Source of the DNA: Thermodesulfatator atlanticus DSM 21156
GTDB taxonomy: Bacteria > Desulfobacterota > Thermodesulfobacteria > Thermodesulfobacteriales > Thermodesulfatatoraceae
NCBI RefSeq assembly: GCF_000421585.1
Contig: NZ_ATXH01000015.1
Coordinates: 1 to 55,766 of the forward strand
DNA length: 55,766 bases
Reading direction: 5' to 3'
Below the pieces are notes generated by a model. It worked only from the letters and a program-made list of their open reading frames with translations. It did not search any database and was not told the origin of the DNA. Made by a program: the position numbers and the translations under genes. Below are positions 8,301 to 16,555 of the stretch, piece after piece. Each line of letters starts with the position of its first letter. Within the stretch, counting starts at the first letter, position 1.

Positions 8301-11060
8301 ATGGCGGCCAGCAAATTAATTTCTAAAAAGGCCCCGCGTTCTGGTAAGAAGTTTACGGTAAACCCTAAGGTAGCACGGCGTTCCTTTTTGAAAATCGCCG
8401 CAGCTACCACAGCTTTGACCGGGCTTGCTTTAAGCGGTCGTTTGAGCCAAACCGCTGAGGCTAAAAGCCCTAAGTTTCCTTACAGCCAGTCCAAAACCGT
8501 TCGCACCATCTGCACCTATTGTTCTGTTGCCTGCGGTATTTATGCCGAGGTAGAAAACGGCGTCTGGGTACGCCAGGAAATCGCCCAGGATCACCCCGTG
8601 TCTCGCGGTGGGCATTGCTGCAAGGGTGCCGGTGCCATTGACATGGTCAACAGCGAAAAGCGCCTGAAGTATCCCCTTAAGCGCGAAAACGGACGCTGGA
8701 AGAAGATTTCCTGGGAGCAGGCCTTCGACGAAATCTGCGGCAAACTCCTTGAAATCCGCAAAAAATATGGCCCTGACGCCGTACACTGGAATGGTAGCGC
8801 CAAGGTCTCCACAGAGATGGCCTACCTTCAGCGCAAACTAGCTGCCTTCTGGGGGACAAACAACATAGACCACCAGGCCCGTATATGACACTCCACTACG
8901 GTGGCAGGTGTCGCCAACACATGGGGCTATGGTGCTATGACCAACAACTTTAACGACATGCGTCATTCCAAACTTTTCTTCTTTATTGGTTCTAACGCTG
9001 CCGAGGCCCATCCGGTGGCCATGCAATATGTTTTTTACGCCAAAGAAGTTCACAACGCGCCGGTGATCGTAGTTGATCCGCGTTTTACCAAGCTTGCTGC
9101 TAAAGCTACTGACTACATCAGAATCCGCCCAGGTACAGATACTGCTTTTCTCATGGGCTTGATTAACCAGCTTATCCAGAATGAGTGGTATGACAAAGAA
9201 TTTGTGCGCACGAGAGTAGCTGGATTTGAAGAACTCAAAAAAGAAGCTGCCCATTACACCCCCGAAGTCGTTGAAGATATCACCGGGGTTCCTGCAAAGG
9301 AAGTGGTCCGCATTGCCAAACTTCTTGCTGACCATCGTCCTGGAACAGTTGTCTGGTGCATGGGTATTACCCAGCATCACATCGGAAGCTCTAATACCCG
9401 TGCCTGCTGTATCCTCCAGCTTATGCTAGGTAACATGGGTGTCTCTGGTGGTGGAACAAACATCTTCCGTGGCCACGATAACGTCCAGGGTGCAACTGAT
9501 ATGTGCGTGCTTTCTCATTCACTTCCTGGCTACTACGGCCTTTCTGACAAGGCCTGGAAGCACTGGTGCAAGGTCTGGGGTGTGGATTACGAATGGATGA
9601 AATCTCGCTTTTACAACAAAAAATACATGAATAAACCTGGTTTTACCCTGGCCCGCTGGTATGAGGGCGTAATTCAGGAAGACAAAATCACCCAATATAC
9701 CCCGCTTAAAGCGGTGGTTTTCTGGGGTATTTCCTCACAGTCCCAGTCCCAGTATCACAAGGTTAAAAAGGCCTTTGATAAGCTTGACCTCGTGGTGGTA
9801 ATTGATCCGTTTTTCAATACCACCGCAGCGATGTGTGAAAAAGACAACGTCTATGTGCTTCCTTCTACCTCACAGTACGAAACCGAAGGCTCGGTGACCA
9901 GCAGCTGCCGTCAGGCCCAGTGGCGTTACAAGGTCGTTGATCCTATGTACGACAGCAAGACCGACTACGAGATCCTTCAGGAATTCGTAAAGCGCTTTGG
10001 CTTTGAGGACAAATTCTTCAAGAACATCAAAAAAATCCCCGATGATGTTACCCGCGAGATAGCCAACGGCTGCTTGACCATTGGTCTTTGTGGCTGGTTG
10101 CCAGAACGCATCAAAAAACACACTGACAACTGGCACACCTTTGATATCGACACCCTTCAGGCTAAAGGAGGCCCGTGTGACGGTGAATACTATGGGCTTC
10201 CCTGGCCATGCTGGACTGAGGAGCATCCTGGTACCCCGATTCTCTATGATATTTCCAAGCCAGTTGCCAAGGGTGGGCTTCCCTTCAGGGCCCGCTTTGG
10301 GACGGAATATACTTATCCTGATGGCCGCACCGAAAATCTACTTGCCGCAGAGGGTGTAGCCAATCCTGGCAGTGAAATCATGGGCGGCTATCCCGAGTTC
10401 CCAGGCTGGAAGACCGATAAAAACGTTATCAAACAGGCCATTAAACGCGGCATGGCGCCTTTTGGTAATGCTCGTGCCCGTTGCTATTGCTGGAATTTCC
10501 CTGATCCTGTTCCCAAACACCGTGAACCCTTGCATTCTCCGCGTCCGGATCTTATCGCCAAATATCCCACCTATCCGGACAAACCGGATCATTACCGTGT
10601 TTACACGCGTTTTAAGAGTGAGCAAAAACCAGAGCTCGCCAAAGAGTTCCCGATTGTGCTCATTACAGGGCGTGTGGTCCAGCACATGGGTGGTGGTGAT
10701 GAGACCCGCAGTAACAAATACCTTGCAGAGCTCATGCCTGAAGTTTACGTGGAAATTAATCCCAAGCTTGCTAATGATTACGGCATTCGTGATGGCGAGA
10801 TGATCTGGATAGAGTCTCCTGAGGGTGGCCGTATCAAAATAAAGGCCAAGATTACTGACCGTGTGGACGAAAAGACCGTGTTCATTCCGTATAGCTTTGC
10901 CGGAATGTTCATGGGACGCTCTATGGTCGGAAATTATCCCGAAGGGCTTGTCCCCTACGCTATCGGTGAGTCTGCAAACGTGGTGACGAACTACGGCTAT
11001 GATATCAAGACCCAGATCCAGGGGACCAAGGAATGTCTCTGCCGTATTAAAAAGGCGTAA
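8301..11060 (+). CDS. fdhA: Formate dehydrogenase catalytic subunit, selenocysteine-containing, TAT-exported
   Basis: One 919 aa selenoprotein: the frame is interrupted only by TGA at 8886-8888, read as Sec196 in the context DHQARI-U-HSTTVAG, the site where Fdh enzymes carry Sec/Cys as ligand to Mo or W. Upstream are a twin-arginine signal (ARRSFLK, residues 25-31) and a 4Fe-4S site (Cys71, 74, 78 and Cys106/107). Downstream come molybdopterin-binding segments such as NTWGYGAMTNN and, near the C-terminus, ITGRVVQHMGGG with the PEVYVEINPKLAND dinucleotide-binding domain. The enzyme oxidises formate to CO2 in the periplasm and passes electrons to FdhB. A perfect hairpin 11 nt after the TGA supports recoding. 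Shine-Dalgarno AGAGGAGG precedes the ATG. Automatic callers will split this gene in two. Confidence 0.95.
8900..8915 (+). promoter_or_regulatory. SECIS-like hairpin for selenocysteine insertion
   Basis: GGTGGC-AGGT-GTCGCC folds into a six-pair stem (two wobble pairs) with an AGGU loop, starting 11 nt after the TGA at 8886-8888. It closely resembles the E. coli fdhF element, whose GGU-containing apical loop is bound by SelB. Confidence 0.8.
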
Positions 11061-11064
11061 ATAA

Positions 11065-11089
11065 AGAGGAGGGAATTTTTCCCTCCTCT
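11065..11089 (+). promoter_or_regulatory. Hairpin between fdhA and fdhB
   Basis: AGAGGAGGGA (11065-11074) pairs perfectly with TCCCTCCTCT (11080-11089). No T-tract follows, so it is more likely an mRNA-stabilising or processing structure than a terminator. Its purine arm looks like a decoy Shine-Dalgarno; the true one, GAGGAGG, is at 11102-11108. Confidence 0.5.
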
Positions 11090-11115
11090 ACAAGTTTTTA
11101 TGAGGAGGAACAGAC

Positions 11116-11667
11116 ATGGCCATGAAATTTATTTGTGATACTGACCGTTGCATTGCTTGCTACGGCTGTGTGGTTGCCTGTAAAGAGGGCCACCACGTGC
11201 CAGTAGGAGTCAATCGTCGCCGGGTGGTAACTATCAATGAAGGAAAACCCGGAGAAAAGAATATCTCAATTGCCTGTATGCATTGTGCCGATCCGCCATG
11301 TATGGCAGTTTGCCCCACAAAATGTATTTATAAGCGCGAAGACGGGATTGTGCTTCACGACAAAACCAAGTGCATTGGCTGTGGTTACTGCCTTATGGCT
11401 TGCCCTTTTGGCGCGCCTCAGTTTCCCAAGACCGGACCTTTTGGAGCACGTGGGGTGATGGACAAATGTACTTTTTGCGCGGGTGGTCCGGCTCCTACGT
11501 TTAGTGAAGAAGAAAAACGCCTTTACGGCCAGAACCGTATTGCAGAGGGGAAGCCACCACTTTGTGCCGGGATGTGTGCTACCAAGGCCCTTCTTGGTGG
11601 AGAGGCATCGGTTATTTCTAAAATCTATACCGAGAGGGTTGCACGCCGTGGCGGCGGTGTCATGTAA
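11116..11667 (+). CDS. fdhB: Formate dehydrogenase iron-sulfur (beta) subunit
   Basis: 183 aa ferredoxin-like subunit with four 4Fe-4S cluster motifs: CIACYGCVVACKEG (Cys12-22), CMHCADPPCMAVCP, CIGCGYCLMACPFG, and the split CTFCAGG...LCAGMCATKA set near the C-terminus. This is the standard layout of DMSO-reductase family beta subunits that pass electrons from the molybdopterin subunit to a membrane cytochrome b. It has no signal peptide and would travel with FdhA through the TAT pore (known for relatives). It starts with ATG 8 nt after GAGGAGG. It has no C-terminal membrane anchor, unlike FdnH, so attachment must be through FdhC. Confidence 0.93.
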   Translation: MAMKFICDTDRCIACYGCVVACKEGHHVPVGVNRRRVVTINEGKPGEKNISIACMHCADPPCMAVCPTKCIYKREDGIVLHDKTKCIGCGYCLMACPFGAPQFPKTGPFGARGVMDKCTFCAGGPAPTFSEEEKRLYGQNRIAEGKPPLCAGMCATKALLGGEASVISKIYTERVARRGGGVM

Positions 11668-11699
11668 TGTTCTTTTGATGGCATAAATGATTTTAGAAA

Positions 11700-11716
11700 G
11701 GGGGCATTATGCCCCC
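11700..11716 (+). promoter_or_regulatory. Hairpin between fdhB and fdhC
   Basis: GGGGGC-ATTAT-GCCCCC, a perfect six-pair G+C stem extendable by A-T pairs, followed by AATTTTCTT. It could act as a leaky terminator lowering fdhC expression or protect the upstream message from 3' decay. Confidence 0.5.
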
Positions 11717-11742
11717 AATTTTCTTGTTAAGGGGTGTTTGCG

Positions 11743-12630
11743 ATGAGAAGGTTAGCTAACGAAGTCATCTGCTTCTTTGCGGTAGCGATGTTCCTTTTAA
11801 TAGGAGGGGGGCTGGCCTTGGCCTTAAACGTACCTTTTAATACTGGCTACTATATTGATCTTTGGCGGGAGTTTTACGCGGCCGTTGTGGGAGATTGGGC
11901 GAACTCAGGGCCTTTCTTTATCAAATATGTCCCGCTACTTAAGCCCTTATTTCTTTTGGTAGTTGTAGCAGTACCAGGAGTATTCTTTTTACATTATGTA
12001 ATCATTGGTCCGAAAAAATTCTCTCACGAGGGAGAACAAATTCATTATTACGGCGTTTTTGCCCGCATCATCCACTGGGCTGCAGCTCTTTTCTTCACTT
12101 TGCTGGTTTTTACCGGTCTAATTATTGTTTTTGCTGATTACCTTGGAGGCGGAGCCTTCGTTAGGTTTTGCCGCTACGTGCACCTTATCTCTGCCTTTGG
12201 TTTTGGTATCACCGTTGTCCCGATGTTTCTCATGTGGGTGAAAGACATGCTTCCTGCACCTTATGATATCGACTGGTTCCTCATCCTGGGCGGGTATCTC
12301 AGCAAAAAGAAACGTCCTATCCCTGCGGGTAAATATAACGCCGGCCAAAAGATGTGGTTCTGGCTTTCAACGTTAGGTGGTGGCTTAATGCTCTTAACAG
12401 GTTTTTATCTCTATCTTTTCAATACCTCTGTGACTAACTTGCGCTATTTTACGCTGTTTCACATGGTGCTTGGCCTTGCTATTGTGGCACTCTTTTTCAC
12501 CCATGTTTACATGTCCCTTTTTGCCATTAAGGGTGCCATTTGGAGCATGATTTACGGACATAAGTCTGCTGACGAAGTATCTATTCTTCACAGCAAATAT
12601 TACGAAAAAATTAAACAAGGTTCTAAGTAA
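11743..12630 (+). CDS. fdhC: Formate dehydrogenase cytochrome b (gamma) subunit
   Basis: 295 aa membrane protein. An N-terminal helix (about residues 7-27) and a second at about 65-87 precede the four-helix cytochrome b domain, which starts at YYGVFARIIHWAAALFFTLLVFTGLI and carries likely heme ligand histidines in RIIHWAA, YVHLIS, FHMVLG and FFTHVY. It takes electrons from FdhB and reduces quinone at the membrane, like FdnI. The extra N-terminal region before the heme domain is typical of the FdhC subtype in Shewanella and epsilon-proteobacteria. I prefer ATG 11743 to the GTG at 11734 because AAGGGG lies at the right distance only from the ATG. The next gene starts directly after its stop codon. 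Confidence 0.9.
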   Translation: MRRLANEVICFFAVAMFLLIGGGLALALNVPFNTGYYIDLWREFYAAVVGDWANSGPFFIKYVPLLKPLFLLVVVAVPGVFFLHYVIIGPKKFSHEGEQIHYYGVFARIIHWAAALFFTLLVFTGLIIVFADYLGGGAFVRFCRYVHLISAFGFGITVVPMFLMWVKDMLPAPYDIDWFLILGGYLSKKKRPIPAGKYNAGQKMWFWLSTLGGGLMLLTGFYLYLFNTSVTNLRYFTLFHMVLGLAIVALFFTHVYMSLFAIKGAIWSMIYGHKSADEVSILHSKYYEKIKQGSK

Positions 12631-13245
12631 ATGATCCCTGTAGTTGCATTTATAGGTTGTGAAGATCGCGACGATGTTTTCCGTGCGGTAACCGCCGAGC
12701 TCAGGAGGCGAGGATATAAAGTAGGCCATATAAAAGAAGTTTCTCTTGCAAAGAATACCCAAGAGCCTCTTGAGGTTGCGGCGGTTGCCGAGCTTGCATT
12801 TGGTCGCCTCTATCTTAAGCAAGACTTTGAGAACGAAGAATTTGAGCACCTTTTGATGCGAATTTTCGAAGGATTTGACATTGTCTTGGCAGATGGTTTT
12901 GCACATGTAGAAAGAATTCCCAAAATGGAAATTCTTAAAAAGGGCATTTTTGAAAAATCTCTTAAAGGGAAGGTTTCCGGAGTTCTGGCATCCATTTCAG
13001 ATTACGAAGTAAAAAACGGCAAAAATTTTAGTTTAGAGAATATTGGCGAGATAGTTGATTTTATGGAAGAACATATCATAAAACCCACTCTCCAGATAAA
13101 TGCCGTTTTGTTTGTTAACGGAAGACGTGTTCCTTTGAAAAAATATGTTCGGGAGACTCTGGCTGGTGTGATTGAAGGCTTTGTAAGCCGCCTTAAAATG
13201 ACCGAAAATGCAAGAGACATTTCTGTAAAAATAAGGCTTAGTTAA
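12631..13245 (+). CDS. mobB: MobB-like protein with degenerate P-loop
   Basis: 204 aa. The frame begins right at the end of fdhC (TAAATG), so it is part of the fdh operon. Overall pattern and the segments LRRRGYKVGHIKEVS, FDIVLADGFAHVERIPKMEI and GVLASISDYE follow MobB, the GTPase-like helper of molybdopterin guanine dinucleotide synthesis (usual P-loop G-x-S-x-S-G-K-T, then LVEGYK). Here the N-terminal loop is FIGCEDRDDVFRAV: the Gly-Lys-Thr/Ser is missing, so nucleotide hydrolysis of the normal kind is doubtful. About 30 extra residues at the C-terminus (INAVLFVNGRRVPLKKYV) look like the DUF-type tail in some MobB relatives. It may bind cofactor or the chaperone rather than GTP. Assignment is by overall resemblance only. 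Confidence 0.62.
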   Translation: MIPVVAFIGCEDRDDVFRAVTAELRRRGYKVGHIKEVSLAKNTQEPLEVAAVAELAFGRLYLKQDFENEEFEHLLMRIFEGFDIVLADGFAHVERIPKMEILKKGIFEKSLKGKVSGVLASISDYEVKNGKNFSLENIGEIVDFMEEHIIKPTLQINAVLFVNGRRVPLKKYVRETLAGVIEGFVSRLKMTENARDISVKIRLS

Positions 13246-13685
13246 GCGCTTTGGCGGTTATTGCTTATTCTTTGTCTGCCTGCCTGAAAGTATTTAAGAC
13301 TAGCAGTAATTAGCGCTCCCCCCATAAGACCGTATACGACGATGTATTCCCAATAAGGGAGAGGGTGCTTCCTAATAAAAACCCCAAGGCAAATCATAAT
13401 GGTGATAATGAGATAGCTCTTCCAGGGCTGGAAGGCAAAAAGGCAGAGGTGGCTAGCATCCCGATCATCAAGCCGTTTGATATTGCGAAAGGCAATCCTT
13501 GAAAGGATACGTTTTCCGAAGAAATAGGAAGAAACATAAGCAACAGACCAAAGGCTCCAGGCCCAGAGTTTATTTAATTTAATTGCGGCAAAAGTGGCAC
13601 GTAAGGAAAGCATCAGTCCTACGGCCATCCACAAGCTACCTGCTACAAAATAAAGCCACTTTTTAGGGACTTTTGGTTTAAGCAT
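13242..13685 (-). CDS. Small integral membrane protein, function unknown
   Basis: 147 aa. Four hydrophobic segments: about residues 9-28 (LYFVAGSLWMAVGLMLSLRA), 40-57, 90-105 (SYLIITIMICLGVFI) and 112-130. The loops are basic, and there is no known motif. It overlaps the antiporter gene upstream by 43 nt and converges on the mobB-like gene with a 4 nt overlap. Tight coupling to the antiporter suggests they work together, for example as an accessory subunit, but that is inference. Confidence 0.6.
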   Translation of the reverse strand: MLKPKVPKKWLYFVAGSLWMAVGLMLSLRATFAAIKLNKLWAWSLWSVAYVSSYFFGKRILSRIAFRNIKRLDDRDASHLCLFAFQPWKSYLIITIMICLGVFIRKHPLPYWEYIVVYGLMGGALITASLKYFQAGRQRISNNRQSA

Positions 13686-14887
13686 AGGCCATCTCCGTCT
13701 TTTTTAAAGTAATATTTCAACATAAACGGAGCAATTAAAGTGGTAAAAGCTACTACCGCAATCATTACCGTATAAACGTTTTGATCAAATATACCACTTA
13801 TGCGGCCAAATTCAGCAAATATTATCCCTACTTCACCCCTTGGAACCATGGCTAGGCCTACAAAAAGCCTTTCTGCAAAGGTTCCTTTGATGACAAATCC
13901 CGCAACACCCTTACTAACTAGAGCTACCAAAGAAAAAATAAGAAAATAGAGTAAAAGATAAAAACTCAGTTCCAAGGCCTTCAAGTTTATCTCTAAACCT
14001 ACGTAAACAAAAAACAGGGGGGTAAAAATGAAAATAAGAGGATCAATAACACTTTTGACGCTTGTCACCGTGGCGGTTGAAACTCTTAAGCTTGCTGCAA
14101 ATGGAACCACAAAACGACGGGAAAAAGCAATCCCTCCGGTGAAAGCGCCTAAAATTTCAGGGGCTCCAAAACGCTGGGCAAAATAAGCTAAAAAGAAGAT
14201 TAGCGATAGGATAGTTGAAGGGATGAATTCATATGTCTTTAGCTTGCGAGCCAAAAAGTCAATCATCAATGCTATAGTGTGTGCTGCTAAAGGTGCCAAA
14301 AGAAAAAAAGTTAAAATGTAAAATATGTAGGTAAAGGTTGAGAAGAATTGGAAAGTTCCAGTTTGAGCAAATTCAAAAAGAACGGTCAGTAAAAGAACCC
14401 CTAAAATGTCGTCTATCACCGCTGCGGCAAGAACAATTTGTGCCGCTCGTGTTTCAATAACCTTAAAATCCCTTAAAATCCTTACGGTTATGCCTATGCT
14501 AGTTGCGGCAAGGGTCCCTCCGATAAATAACGAAGCCGTAACATTTAGATTCATAAAATAGTGACCGATAAAGGTTCCCAGTCCAATGGGCAAAAAGGCA
14601 CCTATTAAAGCTACGGCCAAGGATTGAAACCCGGTCTTTTTCACCTGGTCAATATCAACCTCAAGACCTATTTGAAAAAGAAGAAGAATTATTCCGATTT
14701 CAGCAAGGAGCTTAAGGATAACGTTGGGCTCCACTAACCCTAGAAGACTAGGACCTAAAGCAAGACCGGTAAAAATTTCTCCCAGAACAGCTGGCACCCC
14801 AAATCTCTGAAAAATGCTTCCAAAAAGGCGCGCCAAAAAAAGAATTAAGGCAAGGTCTAAAAAAAGGCTATGTATTTCTGCTTTCAC
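13643..14887 (-). CDS. KefB/CPA2-type cation:proton antiporter
   Basis: 414 aa with about 12 membrane helices. It opens LALILFLARLFGSIFQRFGVPAVLGEIFTGLALGPSLLG, the signature of the CPA2 family (KefB/KefC/NapA), and has the unwound-helix segment AAAVIDDILGVLLL with the two aspartates expected in electrogenic Na+/H+ exchangers. It ends in a short tail without the TrkA-N/RCK nucleotide-binding domain found in KefB/C, so it is closer to NapA-like antiporters. Substrate, Na+ or K+, cannot be settled. It overlaps the ADP-ribosylglycohydrolase gene by 4 nt upstream (ATGA) and the 4-TM gene downstream. Confidence 0.88.
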   Translation of the reverse strand: MKAEIHSLFLDLALILFLARLFGSIFQRFGVPAVLGEIFTGLALGPSLLGLVEPNVILKLLAEIGIILLLFQIGLEVDIDQVKKTGFQSLAVALIGAFLPIGLGTFIGHYFMNLNVTASLFIGGTLAATSIGITVRILRDFKVIETRAAQIVLAAAVIDDILGVLLLTVLFEFAQTGTFQFFSTFTYIFYILTFFLLAPLAAHTIALMIDFLARKLKTYEFIPSTILSLIFFLAYFAQRFGAPEILGAFTGGIAFSRRFVVPFAASLRVSTATVTSVKSVIDPLIFIFTPLFFVYVGLEINLKALELSFYLLLYFLIFSLVALVSKGVAGFVIKGTFAERLFVGLAMVPRGEVGIIFAEFGRISGIFDQNVYTVMIAVVAFTTLIAPFMLKYYFKKDGDGLCLNQKSLKSGFIL

Positions 14888-15849
14888 ATCGCCTCCAGCG
14901 CAAAGACCCAGGCTATATTTTTGAGCATTTCGCCTTTTACCAGTTCATTTAACAAATTTGCAGGTAAAGATTCATAACCATAACAAAGCCCTGCTGCTCC
15001 TCCAACAACAGCGGCAGTGGTGTCTGTATCTCCTCCTAAACGCACCGCAAGAGTCACCGCTTCGTGATAGCTTTTTGTTCGTTTTAGAATCCAACAGGCA
15101 GCAAGAAGGGTATGCACCACATATCCACTGGTGCTAATTTTTTCCTGAGGCCAGGTAAAAAGGCTTCCGTCAAAAAGAGGTTCAAAATACCTTAGCTCCG
15201 CGCTAAAAGGTGCTTTTTGATAAAACTTTCTTCCAAAATCAAGGGCGTAGCCAAGGGCCTTATCAAATTCCGTTTCTATTAGCCCGCGGCAAAGAAGGGC
15301 GTAAAGGCCGCAGGCTATTTTTGCCCTTGGATGCGCGTGGGTGATACTTGAAGCCAGGTGAACCTTCTCAAGCATTACTAACTCGGGTTCACGGCGATAC
15401 CGGAGCACTACAGGCAAGATGCGCATGAGACTTCCGTTGCCGTTGTCTCTTTCATCAGTGCCGCCGGCCTTTTCAGGTAAAACCCCTTTTTCAATGCGCA
15501 AAAGCGCCTCTTTGGTGGCGCGCCCTACCCCTATCGCCTGGCCAAAAGGGGTAAGATAACCTTCCTTTAGCCAGCGCAAAAAACTTTGCGCTAGATCAGC
15601 TAAATTAAGTCCCTGGCAACGCCTGAGGCTTTCTATAGTTATAAAAGTAAGCGACGTGTCATCTGACCACGTACCAGGTGGAAACAAGCCAGCGTGATAG
15701 CAAGAGAGATTGATATGTTTTAGTTCCTCTCTGGCTTTTCCCTCGAAAGGAAATCCCAAGGCGTCTCCAATGGCAAGGCCCATTTCCGCGGCAAATAATT
15801 TTTGCGCTATCTTGTCAGGATTTTTCTTCTTAACTAAGCTTTGCGCCAT
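14884..15849 (-). CDS. ADP-ribosylglycohydrolase (DraG-like)
   Basis: 321 aa. Catalytic metal-binding motifs are clear: GTWSDDTSLTF (residues about 60-70) and RLGGDTDTTAAVVGG (about 266-280), with the N-terminal GLAIGDALGFPFEGKAREE. The family removes ADP-ribose from arginine side chains or from nucleosides; DraG itself reactivates nitrogenase reductase. No nitrogenase or DraT is in view, so the target is unknown. It heads a three-gene minus-strand operon with the antiporter. Its ATG (15849-15847) overlaps the divergent ubiE ATG (15848-15850), leaving no room for an intergenic promoter. No Shine-Dalgarno is evident, and Met24 (MGLAIGDALG) is an alternative start but would cut the fold. Confidence 0.88.
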   Translation of the reverse strand: MAQSLVKKKNPDKIAQKLFAAEMGLAIGDALGFPFEGKAREELKHINLSCYHAGLFPPGTWSDDTSLTFITIESLRRCQGLNLADLAQSFLRWLKEGYLTPFGQAIGVGRATKEALLRIEKGVLPEKAGGTDERDNGNGSLMRILPVVLRYRREPELVMLEKVHLASSITHAHPRAKIACGLYALLCRGLIETEFDKALGYALDFGRKFYQKAPFSAELRYFEPLFDGSLFTWPQEKISTSGYVVHTLLAACWILKRTKSYHEAVTLAVRLGGDTDTTAAVVGGAAGLCYGYESLPANLLNELVKGEMLKNIAWVFALEAM

Positions 15850-16555
15850 GGATGAGATAAAAAATAAAAAAGTTTACGTAAAAGAAAAGTTCTCCCGGGT
15901 AACCCGCCGCTATGATTTGGTGAACACCTTAGGAAGTTTTGGCATAGACCATTGGTGGCGCTATCGCACTATCAAAGAACTAAAAAGACTTCCCGGGCCA
16001 ATACTTGATCTGTGCGCAGGCACCCTCACCCTTGCCAAGGAAATAGTCCGCCAGCGTCCGCGCCAGGTAGTTGCCCTTGACATCACCTACGAAATGCTTG
16101 CCTATGGCAAAGTGCGCCTGGCAAGGCACCCAGCCCTTAGTTTTATCACACAAGTGGCAGGAGACGCAGAGTCCTTACCCTTTAAAGATGATTCCTTCTG
16201 GGGGGCTAGTGTGGCCTTTGGTATTAGAAATCTTGCCAATCCTGAAAAGGGACTCGCGGAGATAATCCGGGTGCTTAAACCAAGAGGCAAGCTTGCAGTA
16301 TTAGAATTTTCTCGCCCAAAAGTTCCCATATTTAAGCAAGTTTACCATTTGTATCTCAACCACTTTATGCCGCTTCTGGGAGGGACTCTTACCGGAGATG
16401 AAGAGGCCTATCAATACCTGGCTAAGTCTATTGCTAAATTCCCTGCTCCAGAAGAATTTGCCCGAATGATGCAAAGAGCAGGGTTTAAAGAGATAAAGTT
16501 TTATCCGTTAACATTTGGTATTGTAACGGTATATACGGGAGTCAAGCCGCTTTAA
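15848..16555 (+). CDS. ubiE: Demethylmenaquinone/ubiquinone C-methyltransferase (MenG/UbiE)
   Basis: 235 aa class I SAM methyltransferase. UbiE hallmarks: RRYDLVNTLGSFGIDHWWR, the SAM-binding ILDLCAGTLTLA (usual DLAGGTGD is altered to DLCAGTLT), FGIRNLANPEKGLAEI, and GGTLTGDEEAYQYLAKSI corresponding to the family G-x-x-x-x-G-x-x-E-A-Y-x-Y-L. It catalyses the last step of menaquinone synthesis, which fits an anaerobe whose formate dehydrogenase reduces quinone. ATG 15848 was chosen because the similarity begins there; a long upstream in-frame extension starting with TTG 15710 lies inside the divergent gene and looks spurious. Its 3' end overlaps the convergent aminotransferase by 14 nt. Confidence 0.88.
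   Translation: MDEIKNKKVYVKEKFSRVTRRYDLVNTLGSFGIDHWWRYRTIKELKRLPGPILDLCAGTLTLAKEIVRQRPRQVVALDITYEMLAYGKVRLARHPALSFITQVAGDAESLPFKDDSFWGASVAFGIRNLANPEKGLAEIIRVLKPRGKLAVLEFSRPKVPIFKQVYHLYLNHFMPLLGGTLTGDEEAYQYLAKSIAKFPAPEEFARMMQRAGFKEIKFYPLTFGIVTVYTGVKPL

Noticed and set aside
8301-8888. Short separate FdhA N-terminal ORF and a second ORF 8901-11060
   Set aside because: They are one frame joined by a Sec TGA codon with a SECIS-like hairpin.
11734-11742. GTG start for fdhC
   Set aside because: The purine-rich site would be too close; ATG 11743 fits better.
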